From contig BCKC01000002.1 of assembly GCA_001600455.1 (NCBI GenBank), positions 4,788,171-4,852,170 of the forward strand: DNA of 64,000 bases. Direction: 5' to 3'. Position 1 is the stretch's first letter, and each line of letters begins with the position of its first letter. Positions 36,805 to 48,759 of this stretch are shown here, piece after piece. The notes below the pieces were generated by a model. The model had not been told where the DNA came from. It did not search any database and saw only the letters and a list, made by a program, of their open reading frames with translations. This DNA comes from Endocalyx cinctus. Its lineage: Eukaryota > Ascomycota > Sordariomycetes > Amphisphaeriales > Apiosporaceae. A program made the translations under genes and the position numbers.

Positions 36805-38406
36805 GCGAACGAGAGCTAAACCCCACGAAATGGCCGGTAATGCGACGGCGCTGAATACGACCAAAAAAACGAGCGAAACAAGGAAAATGAATTACTTACG
36901 CAGTTGTCGCTGTTGAATTTATATGATGAGCGATATATACCCGATTGAGAATAACGTGGAACTAAACTGCATTATTTTGGGAATATATAATTGGGAAAAT
37001 TGGAGCAAGCATCTGCCGGTCCGAGATCAAAAAGAAAAGGCATTTGACGAGTCGAGGAAGCTTAGTCCCCTTTCACGAGGTGATGAAAATAACGGATATA
37101 TTTACCAACGACTTATCCTCTCGATACGCGTACCCAATTTCCTTTCGCCCGCCCATCATTCTCAGGATCATACAAGTTCAAGCCCCTATCCACGAACGCC
37201 GGTATTCGAAGTAAGCGACGGATCTTCAAAATCAACCACCGAATCTACCCGCCGAAGACGAAAGTTGTCCATCTGATTGAGCTCCGATGAAGAGATACGG
37301 TCCTGAGACTTCGAAATATGCTTCAACGGTTATCATCACGTTAGCCTCTACATAACCCGCGCAAAATTTGATCGCAAATTTTCTCTACTCCCTTCTGGTT
37401 AAGAACATATATATTCTCTCCAACGACCACTAATATCAGAACGACATCCTCCCGATTTCACTTCATATGTCAAGATCGTCGCCCATATAAAAAGATTTTC
37501 GAGCAGCTTTCGTATGTTTGCTCCCACTCTACTGCTCCCGAGTGGAAGGTTGAGACGGTGCAGGAGAGACTGTGCAGCCTGGTCAGAAGCTTAAAGTTGA
37601 TCAGGAGGCCGGAACAATAATCTGGGTACTACGACAAGAGAGATTGGGCTTCTCGCCCACCTGTCTCGCTGTACGAACAATGGCATCGAAAGTGCTTAAA
37701 CAGAACGGCAAAGAGGTTAATTTGGAGCGCAACATCAACGATCTCATAACTGAAATTTCAAGGTCGAAGACCACCCGTTTGACTGGGAAAGTAACACCTG
37801 CCTAACGAGCCGAAGAAGTATGAATAGGAGCTTCGACCGAATACATGACGACGTATACAGCGCGAGTAATCGAATTTAATACCGTGGATATCTAAATACA
37901 GAAAAACGAAAAAAAAAAAAAAAAAAAACACGGGATGAACAGAACGAGAACCATCATATTGTAATGAAATTGAAACTCTACCGAGGTCGCTAGTTTGAGC
38001 AGGAAACCTTGGGAAGACTGAGAGTATATTTGTACATTATATATGTTCATTACCGTGACAGAGTATGTTATATTAGGAAATAAATATTATTATTATTATT
38101 GATTAAATTCAAACCACTTAACATTGTGCTAAATATTGATGATTTCATTTTCTCTTCTCCCGACCCCGTATACTTGATCTCTCACCTTAAGATAATTGCC
38201 CATTACATACAACATATGCACGAAAAATAGCAAGTCAGGGAGAGGATGAATAATGTACAATAGTGGCATTACTTTCATTCATTCATTTCAAGTACATAAA
38301 GTCATTATTAATAAGTTTTTTTTTTTTTTTTCTTCTTTCAGTTTCTTCTCTCATCCCACCCACAGCATCCCCCTTTTCTTCTCCCTCCTCCTTCTCCTTT
38401 CCCCTT
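36805..38406. other. Intergenic between convergent genes, with a transposase relic
   Basis: Apart from the relic at 37572-37805, no gene is recognised. It holds an A run (37910-37928) and T-rich sequence before the Nnf1 stop codon. Confidence 0.6.
37572..37805 (+). mobile_element. Pogo/Fot1-like transposase HTH relic
   Basis: The 77-residue frame contains IIWVLRQERLGFSPTCLAVR, then TMASKVLKQNGKEVNLERNI, then NDLITEISRSKTTRLTGKV. The pattern W-x(5)-G-x-x-P-x(4)-VR-x-MA-x-x-(L/I)L-x-x-x-G, followed by (L/V)-x-(K/R)-N and an 'IsRsktt' block, matches the Tc5/CENP-B-type helix-turn-helix of fungal pogo-family (Fot1/Pot2) transposases. There the equivalent reads like 'G-x-N-W-x-x-x-F-(I/V)-x-R-x-P-x-(I/L)-K'. 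The usual N-W and R-N-P residues are altered here, no DDE catalytic domain follows in any frame, and no terminal repeats were found. It is therefore a short decayed fragment. The assignment rests on pattern recognition alone. Confidence 0.5.
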
Positions 38407-39321
38407 TCAAGGCGAATTCATCGCCTCCACTTCCCTCGTCTCAGCCGCCAACTCATCGACGACGCCATCCATCATCTCGTTCGCCTGATCGACGTCCTCG
38501 ATCAGCTTCTCGAGCAGACCCAGGAGGTCGGCCATCTCCCGCCGCTGACGGACGATCTCCTCGTACAACGCCGCGTTCCGTGCTTGGGTCGTCTGGAGCT
38601 TGGCGTTGAGCTGGGATCGCTGCTGTTGTAGGTGAGGCGCTAGCTGCGCGGCGAGGATTTGGGTGGCTGGGAGGGTGTGTGGACTGTTATCGTTGTCAAT
38701 TTTTTTCGTCCGATGTTTAGTAGGACGAAAATGAATGAATGGATGAATCGGATGAATTGAGGGGGGGGGGCAAAAAAAGAGAACTTACGGTATAGGAGGT
38801 GTAGCATCAAGTCCGGCTTCATCCCTCCTCCTCTCCGCCTCGGCCACTAGGGTCTCTAGCTCGTTAAGCTTCGCGACCACGTTTCTGGCTTGTATGACGG
38901 AGTCGAATTCTTTCTACAGAACGGCACATTTTTATTTAGCTCCTCTTTCTCTCTCACATACCACCCTCTCCTTTATAGTAATTAGGAAATGGACTAGAAA
39001 AAAACAGAAAAAAAAAAAACTAACCCGACATAAAACCCCCAACCTTTCCACCATCTGCTTCTGAACAGCTTTCAGCACGCCCGGAGACTTAGCCGCGACG
39101 GTGGGGTAGCAAGCCGCGAAGTTGTCCCAGCCCAGCTTCGCGAGGGTATGAGCCAAGCTGGAAGACAGCACGTCGGAAAACCGGGACGCTCGGGGACCCG
39201 GAGCCACTTGTTTATGGGGCGCCGGTAGCGGCGGCGAATCTTCCCTTCCTTCTCGAGGCGGTTCTGCAGGTACGGTAGCAGATGAGGAGGACGTAGAGGG
39301 GTTTGGATCAGGTTCTGCCAT
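38407..39321 (-). CDS. nnf1: Kinetochore protein Nnf1 (MIND/Mis12 complex)
   Basis: Minus-strand gene of three exons (39321-39025, 38913-38789, 38683-38407), 232 residues, near the family's usual length. Joints are in phase: exon 1 ends MVERLGVLCR at a GTTAGT donor, exon 2 begins KEFDSVIQARNVVAKLNELE, and exon 3 begins at a CAG acceptor in PPHTLPATQIL. Motifs fit the Nnf1 family: an acidic, Pro/Ser-rich N-terminus, then SLAHTLAKLGWDNFAACYPT, SPGVLKAVQKQMVERL, the LNELETLVAEAERRRDEAG block, and a C-terminal coiled coil (about residues 160-228) rich in Glu, Gln and Leu. Nnf1 pairs with Mis12/Mtw1 in the MIND complex, which links the inner centromere to the Ndc80 complex. The start is the ATG at 39321; reading straight through the first intron would give a meaningless Phe-rich tail. 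The gene converges on the Zn2Cys6 gene. Confidence 0.87.
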
Positions 39322-40691
39322 GACTCTTTTTTCTCTCCTTTTCTTCTTCTTCTTCTCTCCTGGTGCTTTTGCTGAAGAGATATTAAGTATCGATTAGAAA
39401 TTCTCTCCAAAGAGAGGATAGATAAAGGGCCTCTGTCTCCGGTGGTCAAATTTCCCGCTACTGTTCTCCGCAACAGTATATAGCACGCTGGAACTCGCTT
39501 GACTTGGCAGTTATAAGGAGTACACCGATAGCGTCCGCGGGTAGTATAATCCCAACCAAACCCTTGGAGAGAATAAAATAAGTTCAATAGGATGAAAGAC
39601 TCTCTCGCGCTTATGTATTTCGATTCTCCCCTTTCTTCGACTAGATTTCAAGAATTCTTCGATTTCGGCGCCTTGTCTTTCTCATAGAAATCTAGCGACG
39701 CTTTCTCCCTTGTTCTATTCTTCAAAACTGACGTGATGCTTATATATATTTCAATAAAACACCGGTATTCAAGCGACTGTGCGACGTCTATAACGGGAGA
39801 AACTGGCGCTGGCGCAGATTGAATATGAAGTTCTTGAAGGTGTTTTGCGCAAAGAAAACGCGTCGAGGTGGTTCTGAACTGTGACTTGTGATGCGGTGGG
39901 GCTTATCGATAAGTGCAGAAAGCAACATCTCAGTGCATCTTACGGCTGCGACCCGCTAATTTATAGCGTACAGCTTCTGTATTCCATGATGTTGCAAATG
40001 AAAGACGCGTTACATTGAAGATATGAACTATCATGAACGGTGCAATAATTTAAGAAAACCCCCTTATTTTATAGTATACCTTCGCGTATGAAGGCGTAAT
40101 ACTGATCAAGTTAGTATAGTATAACTATACGAGTCAGGACTCGTCTTGTAGTGGGCATGACCAACATCATCATCTGGTTTTATCTTTTGAAAATTCATTT
40201 TATGGACTGTAAATTCTCTACGCAAAATCATATAGGCAAGCCGCAAGTTTAAAAACATTTTCATATTAACTACAATTGCTGTGTATTTTCAATATAGTCT
40301 TACAAGAAATATTTACCCCATCTCATCATCATCAAACGTATGTACGGATGGATATATCCTATCCACTCTCCAAGTACCTTTCCATCAATATGTCGACATA
40401 ATAAGAATCAACTTCTTTAGATCCATTCTTTTTTGTTCATTAATTCCATCATTTTGTTTTGCAACCCATATCTTCTCATTCTAGGGGGGGAGGGGTATAG
40501 TCGTAAGTGGACGAAAGCTTATGTACTCGATGTATATGCTAAAGGGGGAAAAAGACAGAGAAACCGAGGGATCCGGATTGTGTTTAGGTCATGAAAGGGA
40601 AAAGATGCAGAACCATAACGCCGAGCCATGAATTCAATTAGGAATCAAGGAAAAGAAAGAGAACTCTCAAAACATCTTCCGGGGTTGTTCC
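39322..40691. other. Intergenic between two minus-strand genes
   Basis: This contains the Nnf1 promoter side (right of 39321) and the 3' flank of the b561-like gene. No other frame is recognisable. Confidence 0.6.
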
Positions 40692-43201
40692 TTAGCTGTA
40701 ATCCACTGTTCCGCTTGATGGCCTTGCATCTCTCCTCTCTGCTCGTCGTTGCCTTCTTCGCTCTGCCCACGAGGTACTCGCCGAACCCGTCGGTTTCTCC
40801 GTCCCTGGCCCGCTAGGTGAAGGACTCATCGCACTCCAGGTCCCATGGCTTCCCGGACTGTCTATACTAGAGACTGTCTGAGCAGCCGCGGGGACGGAAC
40901 CGGAGGGTCCTGGTTGACCTGAGTAGTACGCCGAGTCTTTACCTGCGCGTCGCCCTGCAAATGCGGGAGTAGGCGGTGAAAGGGGCTCGCTCACTAGTCG
41001 CTCAGCCGCCGATTCATCTGCCGTTCTCGAATCGCGTCGGTAGCGTCGCCGACCGGCAGATTCGTCACCTCCCGACATACTGCTCACCGAATTTGACCTT
41101 TGCCTCCTTCGTTCTCGTCGCGCCTCATCGTCCGTAAGCCGTCGTAGCGTCACCTTCTTATCCCTGTCATCGTGATATTTCACCTTGACGCTGACCGATT
41201 GGCTCGGAGCTCGACTGTGACTCCTGTTGCGTGATGATGCTGCACCTCCCGCTGCCGCCCTTTCATCTCTGCGACGACGCGAGGATTGACGCCGATTCGT
41301 GTGTCCTCCTGCCGATACGTATCCTTCGCTCTCTGGTTCTTGACGTAAGTGATGTAGCACGCCGTGGGGGTCTGACGGCATATCTGGCATATCGACGGGA
41401 TGAGCCACCGGGTCATGTCCCGGTCTTGGTCTAGATCCAGAACGCCGGGGCAGAGAGCCTGCGGGAGGTATGGTGGCTGGCGGCGAAGTTCCTGCTCCGA
41501 GCGGTGGCATAGGTGGACCACCATGTCCCGGCGGGCGGCTTTCGAGTTCCGAGTCTTGGGTGTATGTTGTCGCTGTAACGGCGCTCGCTGGAGGGGGCCG
41601 CTTTCGTGCCAACTTTGTCGGGGATCCGTAGCCATCCCCGGTATATCTCGACCCATGTCGTCCATCGCGCCTCTCGTCTTCCAATTTCAGTCGCTGCTCT
41701 TCCTCCTTCTGCTTTCTGCGGTCTGTCATTTTTTTTGCGAACCAGCCTAATCCTAGACCAGCCAAAAGGCCCTTGCCTACCCCACCTCCCTCAGTTTCAT
41801 CCTTAGTGAGTCTCGAGGGAGAAACATAGGACGAATAATCTGAAATATATTCACTATCGAATCTGGAGTGGGCTGTCCGAGCGTGCGATGCTCGTGGGGT
41901 AACTGGCCCAGGTGTCGAGGCGCTTAGAGCAGCGGTCCCGGAGGGATTTCGGGGAGTACGCGGTCGGGCGCCACCTTGGAGCTCTGATCGGTCTTCGGTA
42001 AATTCGCTTTCTGTATAAGGCTCCGTGGGCCTTCTAGTGGATCGAGACCGATAACTTCGGCCATATCGACTGGGAGTGTCGGTCGCCACAGCAGAATACT
42101 CCGAGTCATCGTATCTTGGCTTCTCCTTCCGACCCATGAGTCCCTTGAACAGAGCACCGGCACCAAGGATACCGGCGCCAGTCAGGATCTTGCTCATTAT
42201 ACCTCGTTTCGGTTCCTCGGTCCTGCCCGAATACTTCTCATCGTCAAAGTAGCTCGCAGAGCCCCTTCGCGACGGTATAACTTCAGGGGGGCCATAGTAT
42301 GATGATCGAGACCTGCTTCGGCTCCGGCTCCGGCTCCGCTCACTTTCCGAATGCTTCTTTTTACGTAAGAGAGCTAGGACACCGGCACCGGCTAGCAAAG
42401 GCCCAAACCAACCTCCCTTAGATTTATGTTCAGAAGACGTAAGATGACTTTCAGATCGACCACCGTGAATCATAAGGTCTTCTCGGCTTTCCATGCGCCA
42501 ACAAAGAATGAAATACAAGAACAACAGGAAGCCCATCCATACGGCATAGAGAATAAATGTATACATGGGCGAGCCGTACAAAGTAAGTCCAAGCGGGACT
42601 TGGACGATTCCCAAGAGAGCGATTGAGCGACCACCCCAACGATGGATCATAAGTCTGAGAGAGCGTGCCTTACGGATATTTTTCACTATCCGGCCTCCAA
42701 TTATCTGCAGGAGGATCAAGGTATAAATTGCGACTCCGATTCCGTGATGCGGATTGGTCAAACTGCGGGTCGGTCCTACAGCGAAGTATCCGAGAACGAA
42801 GACCACGGTGGCGAGAAGGCCTGCAAAGATATTCAGGAAAATGTGCAAACGAACCCCCGCGGCACGCGGCCTGCGGAATCTCGCGTTCATAACTGCGATA
42901 GGGACGACGAATAGGAAGGTAATGGCGGCGAGGATCCCATGGCCAGTAACCAATGAGTGATATTGTTGGACGGTCGAAAATCGATTTCCCATGCCTATAA
43001 TTAACACAATTAGTTTGAGGATAGACGATACAACAAAATACCCGACTCACCATTATATTGAGTAGTTTCAAAGTTGAGTCCGGCAAGATTCGGAAGTAGA
43101 AATGTATTTTTGGTAAAATCCCATGTTCCATCGCCAACACTTAAGGTATCCGAATCATAGGTGGCAGACCCAGCAGCCGACAGCCTATCGGCCGGGGCCA
43201 T
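40692..43201 (-). CDS. Cytochrome b561-like integral membrane protein with long charged tail
   Basis: Minus-strand gene of two exons (43201-43051, 42994-40692), 817 residues. The 56-bp intron joins ETTQYN to GMGNRFSTVQQYHS in phase. The first 50 residues are soluble and begin MAPADRLSAAGS. Residues about 60-225 hold around five hydrophobic helices with spaced histidines (YHSLVTGHG, RLHIFLNIFAG, NPHHGIG, IHRWGGR), the pattern of cytochrome b561/ferric-reductase-like domains that coordinate two hemes. The remaining about 590 residues are hydrophilic, rich in Ser, Arg, Gly, Pro, Asp and Glu, with an SRSRSRSRSRSS run near residue 280 and KMTDRRKQKEEEQRLKLEDE later. GILGAGALFKGLMGRKEK and GVGKGLLAGLGLGWFAKK are short Gly-rich amphipathic stretches. 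A transmembrane electron carrier is the family expectation; what the tail does is unknown. It is a common fungal architecture, usually annotated only as an integral membrane protein. Confidence 0.88.
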
Positions 43202-44294
43202 GATGGTGACGATACGACTTTTACTAGCAGCTCGACGTATACGTAAATAGCTAGATCGAATATTTTAATGTCTCGGTCTCGGTCTTGTAGATATGAACTG
43301 GAACGTAGGATGACGAAATTATAGGAGACTTCGATAGATATTTAAGAGCAGTTTGTAGCTCGTAGACGAGACTAAGTTGCGGTATGTTCGAAATGTATGT
43401 GTTGGACAGCTGTGTTGTCTCTCGGGTATTAAGTGGGGTGAATGATGATGCTGATGATTTGAAAAAAATGAACGCAGTGATAGCTATAGAAGCAATTGAA
43501 ATTACACATGAACAGAAAAAAAAACAAAGTGAGGATTCAATCATCCAAAACTACAAAATACATGATATTCAAATTGGAGATGACATTTCACTAAGAAATT
43601 TCTTCTGGCGGTGGGAGGGAGCACATAGACATAGAATACACATTAACGAGCCTGTAGGTGTGGGTGGTGAGGTGACATGGCAGTACAGGGTCCTAGAACT
43701 GCCAGATTAGCTGCTTTAGGTAACAAGCAAGGATCTCGAGTTAGGAAGGTTGTTTTTTTTGTAATCACTGAACCGTTGCGGGGGTGACGGGTGGGTTTTT
43801 GGGGGAATTAAACCGTTACCAAACCCTACGTAATACTAGTAATCCACTACTGTATGAATATCTATTTAACACTTTGTTTCAACTTACCTAAATAAGTAAC
43901 TATCTACTTCAGCTGTTTATCAGTTGTAAATTTTATCCGTATGTATCGCCAACTGGCAGTTTTAACCCCCATTCAGCCAGTATCCAAGGTCCACTTGTAG
44001 GTCCGATTACGTGCCGTAGTCACGCTTCGAAACCACATGGAACACACTTTAAAGATATCATTTCCTACAAAGCTATGTTAGCAAAGAGTCTTGAATTCTT
44101 CATGCCAGTATACACTCATTACACTCTCTTCCAATAATATTCATAATATTCCACTCATAATAGTCATGTTCTCTTTTGTTAAAATATATTCTGCCTAGCT
44201 ACGAATAGCTTCTTTACAATAATCATCATACATAAATAGTATTATCCTCACATTTTGATTGCTTATTTGTACCATTCGGTAGACATCGCAAGTC
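43202..44294. other. Divergent intergenic region between b561-like and MCUR1-like genes
   Basis: This carries the promoters of both flanking genes. A 108-residue frame (43384-43710) is present but has no recognisable motif. The right half is AT-rich. Confidence 0.6.
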
Positions 44295-45664
44295 ATGTCT
44301 AACACCTTTCGCTTAACTTTCTTATATCCTCATCTCTTCCGGGCAAGCGGTCTTTTAGGAGAGACTGCAGCCAAGACCCGATATCGCAAACCTCCAAACT
44401 TCAACCGCAACGTTGAACGACGAACTTCTTCTACCGCTTTCACCACATCAACCCCACTTAGCCGAGCTTCTTTCGAGAGACACGGTTCTGCCGTCGAACC
44501 TTTACCCATCACCCCCGACGTCGTAAACTTACCTGGACCGGTAAAGGAGGGCAGTTCCGACTCTCGACCGCAGCCTTCTTCTAGTTCTAAATCCACCGAT
44601 AAAAAGACCGCATCTAGTCAAGAGAAGGATCCTCCACCAACTGAAAATGAGAACAAAACGCAGACAGGGGGCGAGGCGATCGAGGTAGGCCCCCCAAAAC
44701 CAGAAACGGTGTCAGAGGGCGATGGGGACGGCGCCAGAGGTTCATCTTCCCAGGCACAATCGCCGCAACAAGCTGCGACAGATGCCAAGATGGCGGAGAG
44801 CGGCCCCATGGAGGCCGTCTTGCATATGCCGCCCCCTGAATCTACGCACCACCCTCATATATCTAAGCCACAATATGTTCATCATTTCGATACGTACGGC
44901 CTTGTGAAGCAACTAGAGGCCGGTGGGTACACGAACAAGCAGGCTGTGACCGTCATGAAGGCCATCCGATCTCTGTTGGCCCAGAATCTGGACTACGCGC
45001 AGTCAGGTCTCGTAAGCAAGAGCGACGTCGATAATGTAAGCTTTTATCCACTTATCTCGAAATAAGAGGATGTTATATGCTAATATCACATAACTAAAAG
45101 GAAACGTATCTCTTCCGCGCCGCCTGTTCTGAACTTAGCTCGGAAGTTAAGAATAATAGGAAGCTTGCCGACGAGCAGACTCGTCAACAGCGTACTCTAC
45201 TCCAGCACGAAGTTGACATCCTTAGCCAGCGAATGAGCCAAGACATACTAAATCTCAAGGACGATGTCAAGGGTATGTTTAACGACCGTAGGATGAACGT
45301 GAGAGAGGAACAGAGTACGATGGAGAGCGCGGTGAGTTCTTTTTCTCTGTCTAAGCTTGACCACTGTCTAACAATATGAATACAGATTCAACAAATCAAC
45401 CTTAAAATCAGCGTTGGGCTCAACAGCGACTCGCGGTCTGAAATCGAGGGTCTGCGCTGGGTGCTGATTCGCCGGTCCGTACTCGGAATCTTGTTCATGG
45501 CGGTACTGACCCTTGGCACCATCCGGTACGCGACGTACCTCAGTCACGAGAGGAAGAAGGAATCCGAGGAGCAGGCTCGCCATGCCGAGGAACTTAAGAA
45601 GAATGGTGGCCGCGAAGATCATGCGCCCGCTATCGACGCGGCTGAGATTCTAGCAGCAAATTAA
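44295..45664 (+). CDS. FMP32: MCUR1/Fmp32-type mitochondrial inner-membrane coiled-coil protein
   Basis: Three exons (44295-45035, 45101-45331, 45386-45664) give 416 residues, all joints in phase 0. The N-terminus (MSNTFRLTFLYPHLFRASGL) is basic, hydrophobic and free of acid, as in mitochondrial targeting peptides. A long Ser/Pro/Glu-rich linker follows. Residues about 195-330 carry the conserved block FDTYGLVKQLEAGGYTNKQA, then TVMKAIRSLLAQNL, then ETYLFRAACSELSSEV, and a coiled coil (RTLLQHEVDILSQRMSQDIL). LRWVLIRRSVLGILFMAVLT, near residues 345-370, forms the single C-terminal membrane helix before a charged tail. This is the CCDC90/MCUR1/DUF1640 family (yeast Fmp32), inner-membrane proteins implicated in calcium uniporter regulation, proline metabolism and cytochrome oxidase assembly in different species. 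The disordered linker is longer than in yeast. The symbol follows the yeast relative. Confidence 0.88.
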
Positions 45665-46003
45665 GTGATTTAAGGCTGGGTGTATATGCATGAGAGGAAA
45701 AACTTGGACGAATTATTGATACCCCCACCTCTATAGACTTAGAAAATGGTACACAGGTACCTATGTAGACGGAGTTAAATAGACGATACTTCGGCGGTTT
45801 TTTTTGTAGTAAAAATGCATAGACGTATTTTCATCGCAATTCGTGAATGTATAGTATGTTCAGAACGTATGCAGCCCAATGTAATGCCACCATAGAACTA
45901 TTTTCTGTTTTAAAGGATGGAAGACCATATAACGCCATCGCCGTATCCCAAAAGAAAAAGAAAGAAAGGGAAGGAAGCAGAACGAATTCGCCCTCGGTCG
46001 TCG
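45665..46003. other. Short intergenic gap between convergent genes
   Basis: 339 bp separate the stop codons of the MCUR1-like and Cwc21 genes, so their 3' UTRs probably abut or overlap. No gene seen. Confidence 0.7.
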
Positions 46004-46625
46004 TTAATTTTCATAATCCCTGTCCCTATCATCGGCCTCTTGTTCCTTTTCGGCGGCAGCGGCAGCGGATTTCCGCAATCTCTCTTCCTGCTTCCTCCAA
46101 TGACTTCCCTCCTCGTAGTCCTTGCTAATCTTCAGCGCGTTTCGAAGCCTCTCGCTCTCGCGAATCTTGGCGTCGGCCAGCTCGTGCACCTGGTGCGCTT
46201 TCAAATTTTTCGTTTCCTTTTTATGGGTCGAGGATCGTACAAGTTTCTCTCGCAGGGCCGAACACTGTCTCTCGATTTCTTCTTCTTCCATTCTATATCG
46301 AAGGGAGGGGGGGAGGTTAGCTTTCAACTGTCGATATAAAAGCAAGAGGGAGAATGTTTGGAGGGTGAGAGGAGAATAAATACCCTTCATCTTCTAATTG
46401 ATCCCGTAACTCAAAGACTTCAACCTCTATCGCCCGCTTCCTCTCGTGTTCTAGAATACCTTTATCTGGCTGTCGCTGCTGGTGGCGCCCGCCGCCGGGA
46501 AGGTCGCGATCGCGAGGGGGGTACGGGGAGGCGCGATCCCGCGGTTTGAGATGAGCTAGGTTGCGCTGTACGTATCCCGAGGTACCACTACCTCGAGGAG
46601 TCGAGAGACCTACGTTATCAGACAT
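46004..46625 (-). CDS. cwc21: Pre-mRNA splicing factor Cwc21
   Basis: Minus strand, two exons (46625-46384, 46292-46004), 176 residues. The N-terminus [20 protein letters not shown] is the hallmark of Cwc21/SRRM2 proteins. The cwf21 domain follows: [28 protein letters not shown], and then across the intron [18 protein letters not shown]. The donor is a weak GTATTT and the acceptor is TATAG; the joint completes the family's LEDEG-x-EEEIE sequence in phase. The C-terminus is highly charged and helical ([20 protein letters not shown] and onward). Cwc21 sits in the activated spliceosome, contacting Prp8 and Snu114 near the 5' splice site. The gene diverges from cdc123 and converges on the MCUR1-like gene. 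Confidence 0.92.
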
Positions 46626-47095
46626 ATTGTAATTTTTTTTTCCTCCGTAATCGACTTTACTATTGGGTGTATGACTGTCCCTGGTTTCTTCCCTTAAAAA
46701 ACTATTTGCGGAGTTACTCTCTGGGAAGAAAGTAGAAAGATGAACTGAATGAAGCTCTAATAGATACTTAGTTAGGTAGGAAGATTGAATATAGAAGGCG
46801 GTGGTTGGTTGTTGCTTCTTATCGATATAAAAAGATGGAACAAATGTACCTACTAAAATTCAGGCGGGGGAGACGTTTATTACGTAGCCAGGTAGCATAC
46901 CTAGGTAGGTAAACCGTAATGCAACCTTAATTTTGATAGTGGGGTGAGTCATAAGATACAAGAGCTATCTCTTTTGGATATATATCCATCTTCCAAGATA
47001 CCTTGACCCCGAAATCTAAGAGTCTCTGAATACTCTTTATTGTATCTCGTTTTACTTTTCAATCATCTTATCCCATCTCTGAATTTCCAGTAAAA
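46626..47095. promoter_or_regulatory. Shared divergent promoter region of cwc21 and cdc123
   Basis: These 470 bp separate two divergent start codons and must contain both promoters. The sequence includes CCTAGGTAGGTA at about 46899-46911 and several TA-rich stretches; no canonical TATA element stands out. Bidirectional promoter activity is inferred from geometry only. Confidence 0.55.
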
Positions 47096-48461
47096 ATGCC
47101 TGCGCTTACAGGTAATAGTAGTAATGCCAGTGGTAGTGGCCCAGGCACATCATCACCAGCCGTGGAATTCCCTCCTATTACCAGAGACCATATACTACAC
47201 TGTTCATACGATTACTGGTATCCAAAGTAAGACATGTATCCTCTTCATAGAACAATATATGAATTATCATTTAATCTAACGATGAAACAGATACAAAACA
47301 TCATGTATCAAGTCAAGAATAATTCCTCTCTCGCCAGAGTTTATACAGTATATAAGAGAGGACGGCATCATACTTGCCGATGACGATGAGGTCGAATTAC
47401 AGGAACCAGAATGGGAATCTGCACCTTCGAGTATGAGGCCAGTAGTCGAGGAAGAGGACTATACAGATTCCGACTCGGATAGTGACGATGACGAGCCCGA
47501 GAGACTGCCACCTAACCAGCGATTTCCAGAGCTACACCAGCTTATCATAGATAAAATCGCAGAGCTGGGTGGCGAAGTGGCCCCTAAGCTCAACTGGACC
47601 TCACCTAAAGATGCTACCTGGATCTCACCACATCAGAATACCATTAAGTGTAAATGCCCAAATGACATCTATCTACTTCTGAACAGTTCCAATTTCATCA
47701 CTTATGACCTCGAGCACGCCTTTGACAACTGTACACCGACGCCGGCTACAGCGATAGCGAATGCCAATACGGATTCATCCCTAGAAACGGCAAATAGCGC
47801 AGTCCCCTTTAAGCCGGTACTCGTGTTGAGATCTTACTTTAATCCGCACACGGCTATGGAGTTTCGGTGTTTTGTGAAGCACCGAAACCTCATCGCCATT
47901 TGCCAGCGAGACTTGAACCATTATGAGTTTCTCAACTCCCTAAAGGTTCATATAATCGCGCGCGTAGCTCAACTCTTCAACCACAAACTGAGATATACGT
48001 TTCCTGACGGCAATTTTGCTTTTGACGTCTACATTCCCGAGGGTGAAGATGAGCCCCTGAGTAGGGCCCGTCTCATCGACATCAACCCTTGGGCACCACA
48101 CACAGATAGTCTATTGTTCTCTTGGAGTGAGCTTCTAGACTGGGAAGTTCCTGGTGGGCCTCTTTTGGGCATGATAGGCTCTAGAGAAGAGAAGGAAGAC
48201 AGTGAATTGGATGACGAGACGAGTGGCAGCGATGATGATGACAATGAGGAAGATATAGAACCCGAGCTGAGACTCATTGAGAAAGACAACCCGGCCGCGT
48301 ACAACTTCAGTTCACCCCAGTACTCGGCACATAAACTACCTAAAGATGTAGTAGACGCGAGCCTAGCCGGCGAGGGCGGGATGCGCGACTTCGCTCGAAA
48401 ATGGAGGGAGATGACGGATTATAGAGATGATCTGGCAGAAATGCAGAGGGGAGGACGGTAG
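47096..48461 (+). CDS. cdc123: Cell division cycle protein 123 (eIF2 assembly chaperone)
   Basis: Two exons (47096-47226, 47291-48461) give 433 residues; the 64-bp intron joins YDYWYPK to YKTSCIKSRIIPLSPEFIQY in phase. Family signatures follow in order: HCSYDYWYP near residue 37, PKLNWTSPKDATWI, IKCKCPNDIYLLLNSSNFIT, YDLEHAFDNC, LVLRSYFNPHTAMEFRCFVK, FPDGNFAFDVYI and RLIDINPWAPHTDSLLFSW. Acidic stretches lie near residues 105-120 (DSDSDSDDDEPE) and 320-345. Cdc123 has an ATP-grasp fold and promotes assembly of the translation initiation factor eIF2 by binding the gamma subunit; loss arrests the cell cycle. The start is the first ATG and gives a short Ser/Gly-rich lead. A spacer of about 45 residues after HAFDNC, rich in Ala, Thr and Asn, is likely a lineage-specific insert. 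Confidence 0.95.
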
Positions 48462-48759
48462 GCGAATGTCTCGGCGTACCAGTTGTCTAGTTTGGAAACT
48501 TGTGTTAGTGTCACGATTGTAGTTATAATAACTGTTATGCTACCCTCAAAATCAAGACCCGATTCAACAAGTTATTAATCATTCATTCATTCATTTATCT
48601 CTTTTCCGAGTGTTATGTTGAATGCCCAGTAGGTGCCTATGGATGGATATATAGTCAAGCAAATGGCAGCTCTATCCATCTCCCGTTATACAACAATATT
48701 CAACATGTGTATGAGGTAAGAGCATGGCATGAGTGTTACGGATCCATACAGGTTGCCCA

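Noticed and set aside
38932..39024. Read-through extension of the first Nnf1 exon (Phe-rich tail)
   Set aside because: It translates the first intron; splicing to 38913 gives the conserved Nnf1 sequence in phase.
41180..41665. 161-residue frame inside the b561-like gene in another frame
   Set aside because: Shadow of the Arg/Ser/Pro-rich coding tail of the real gene.
43384..43710. 108-residue frame between the b561-like and MCUR1-like genes
   Set aside because: No motif, no splice-linked extension, and it lies in the promoter region of two divergent genes.
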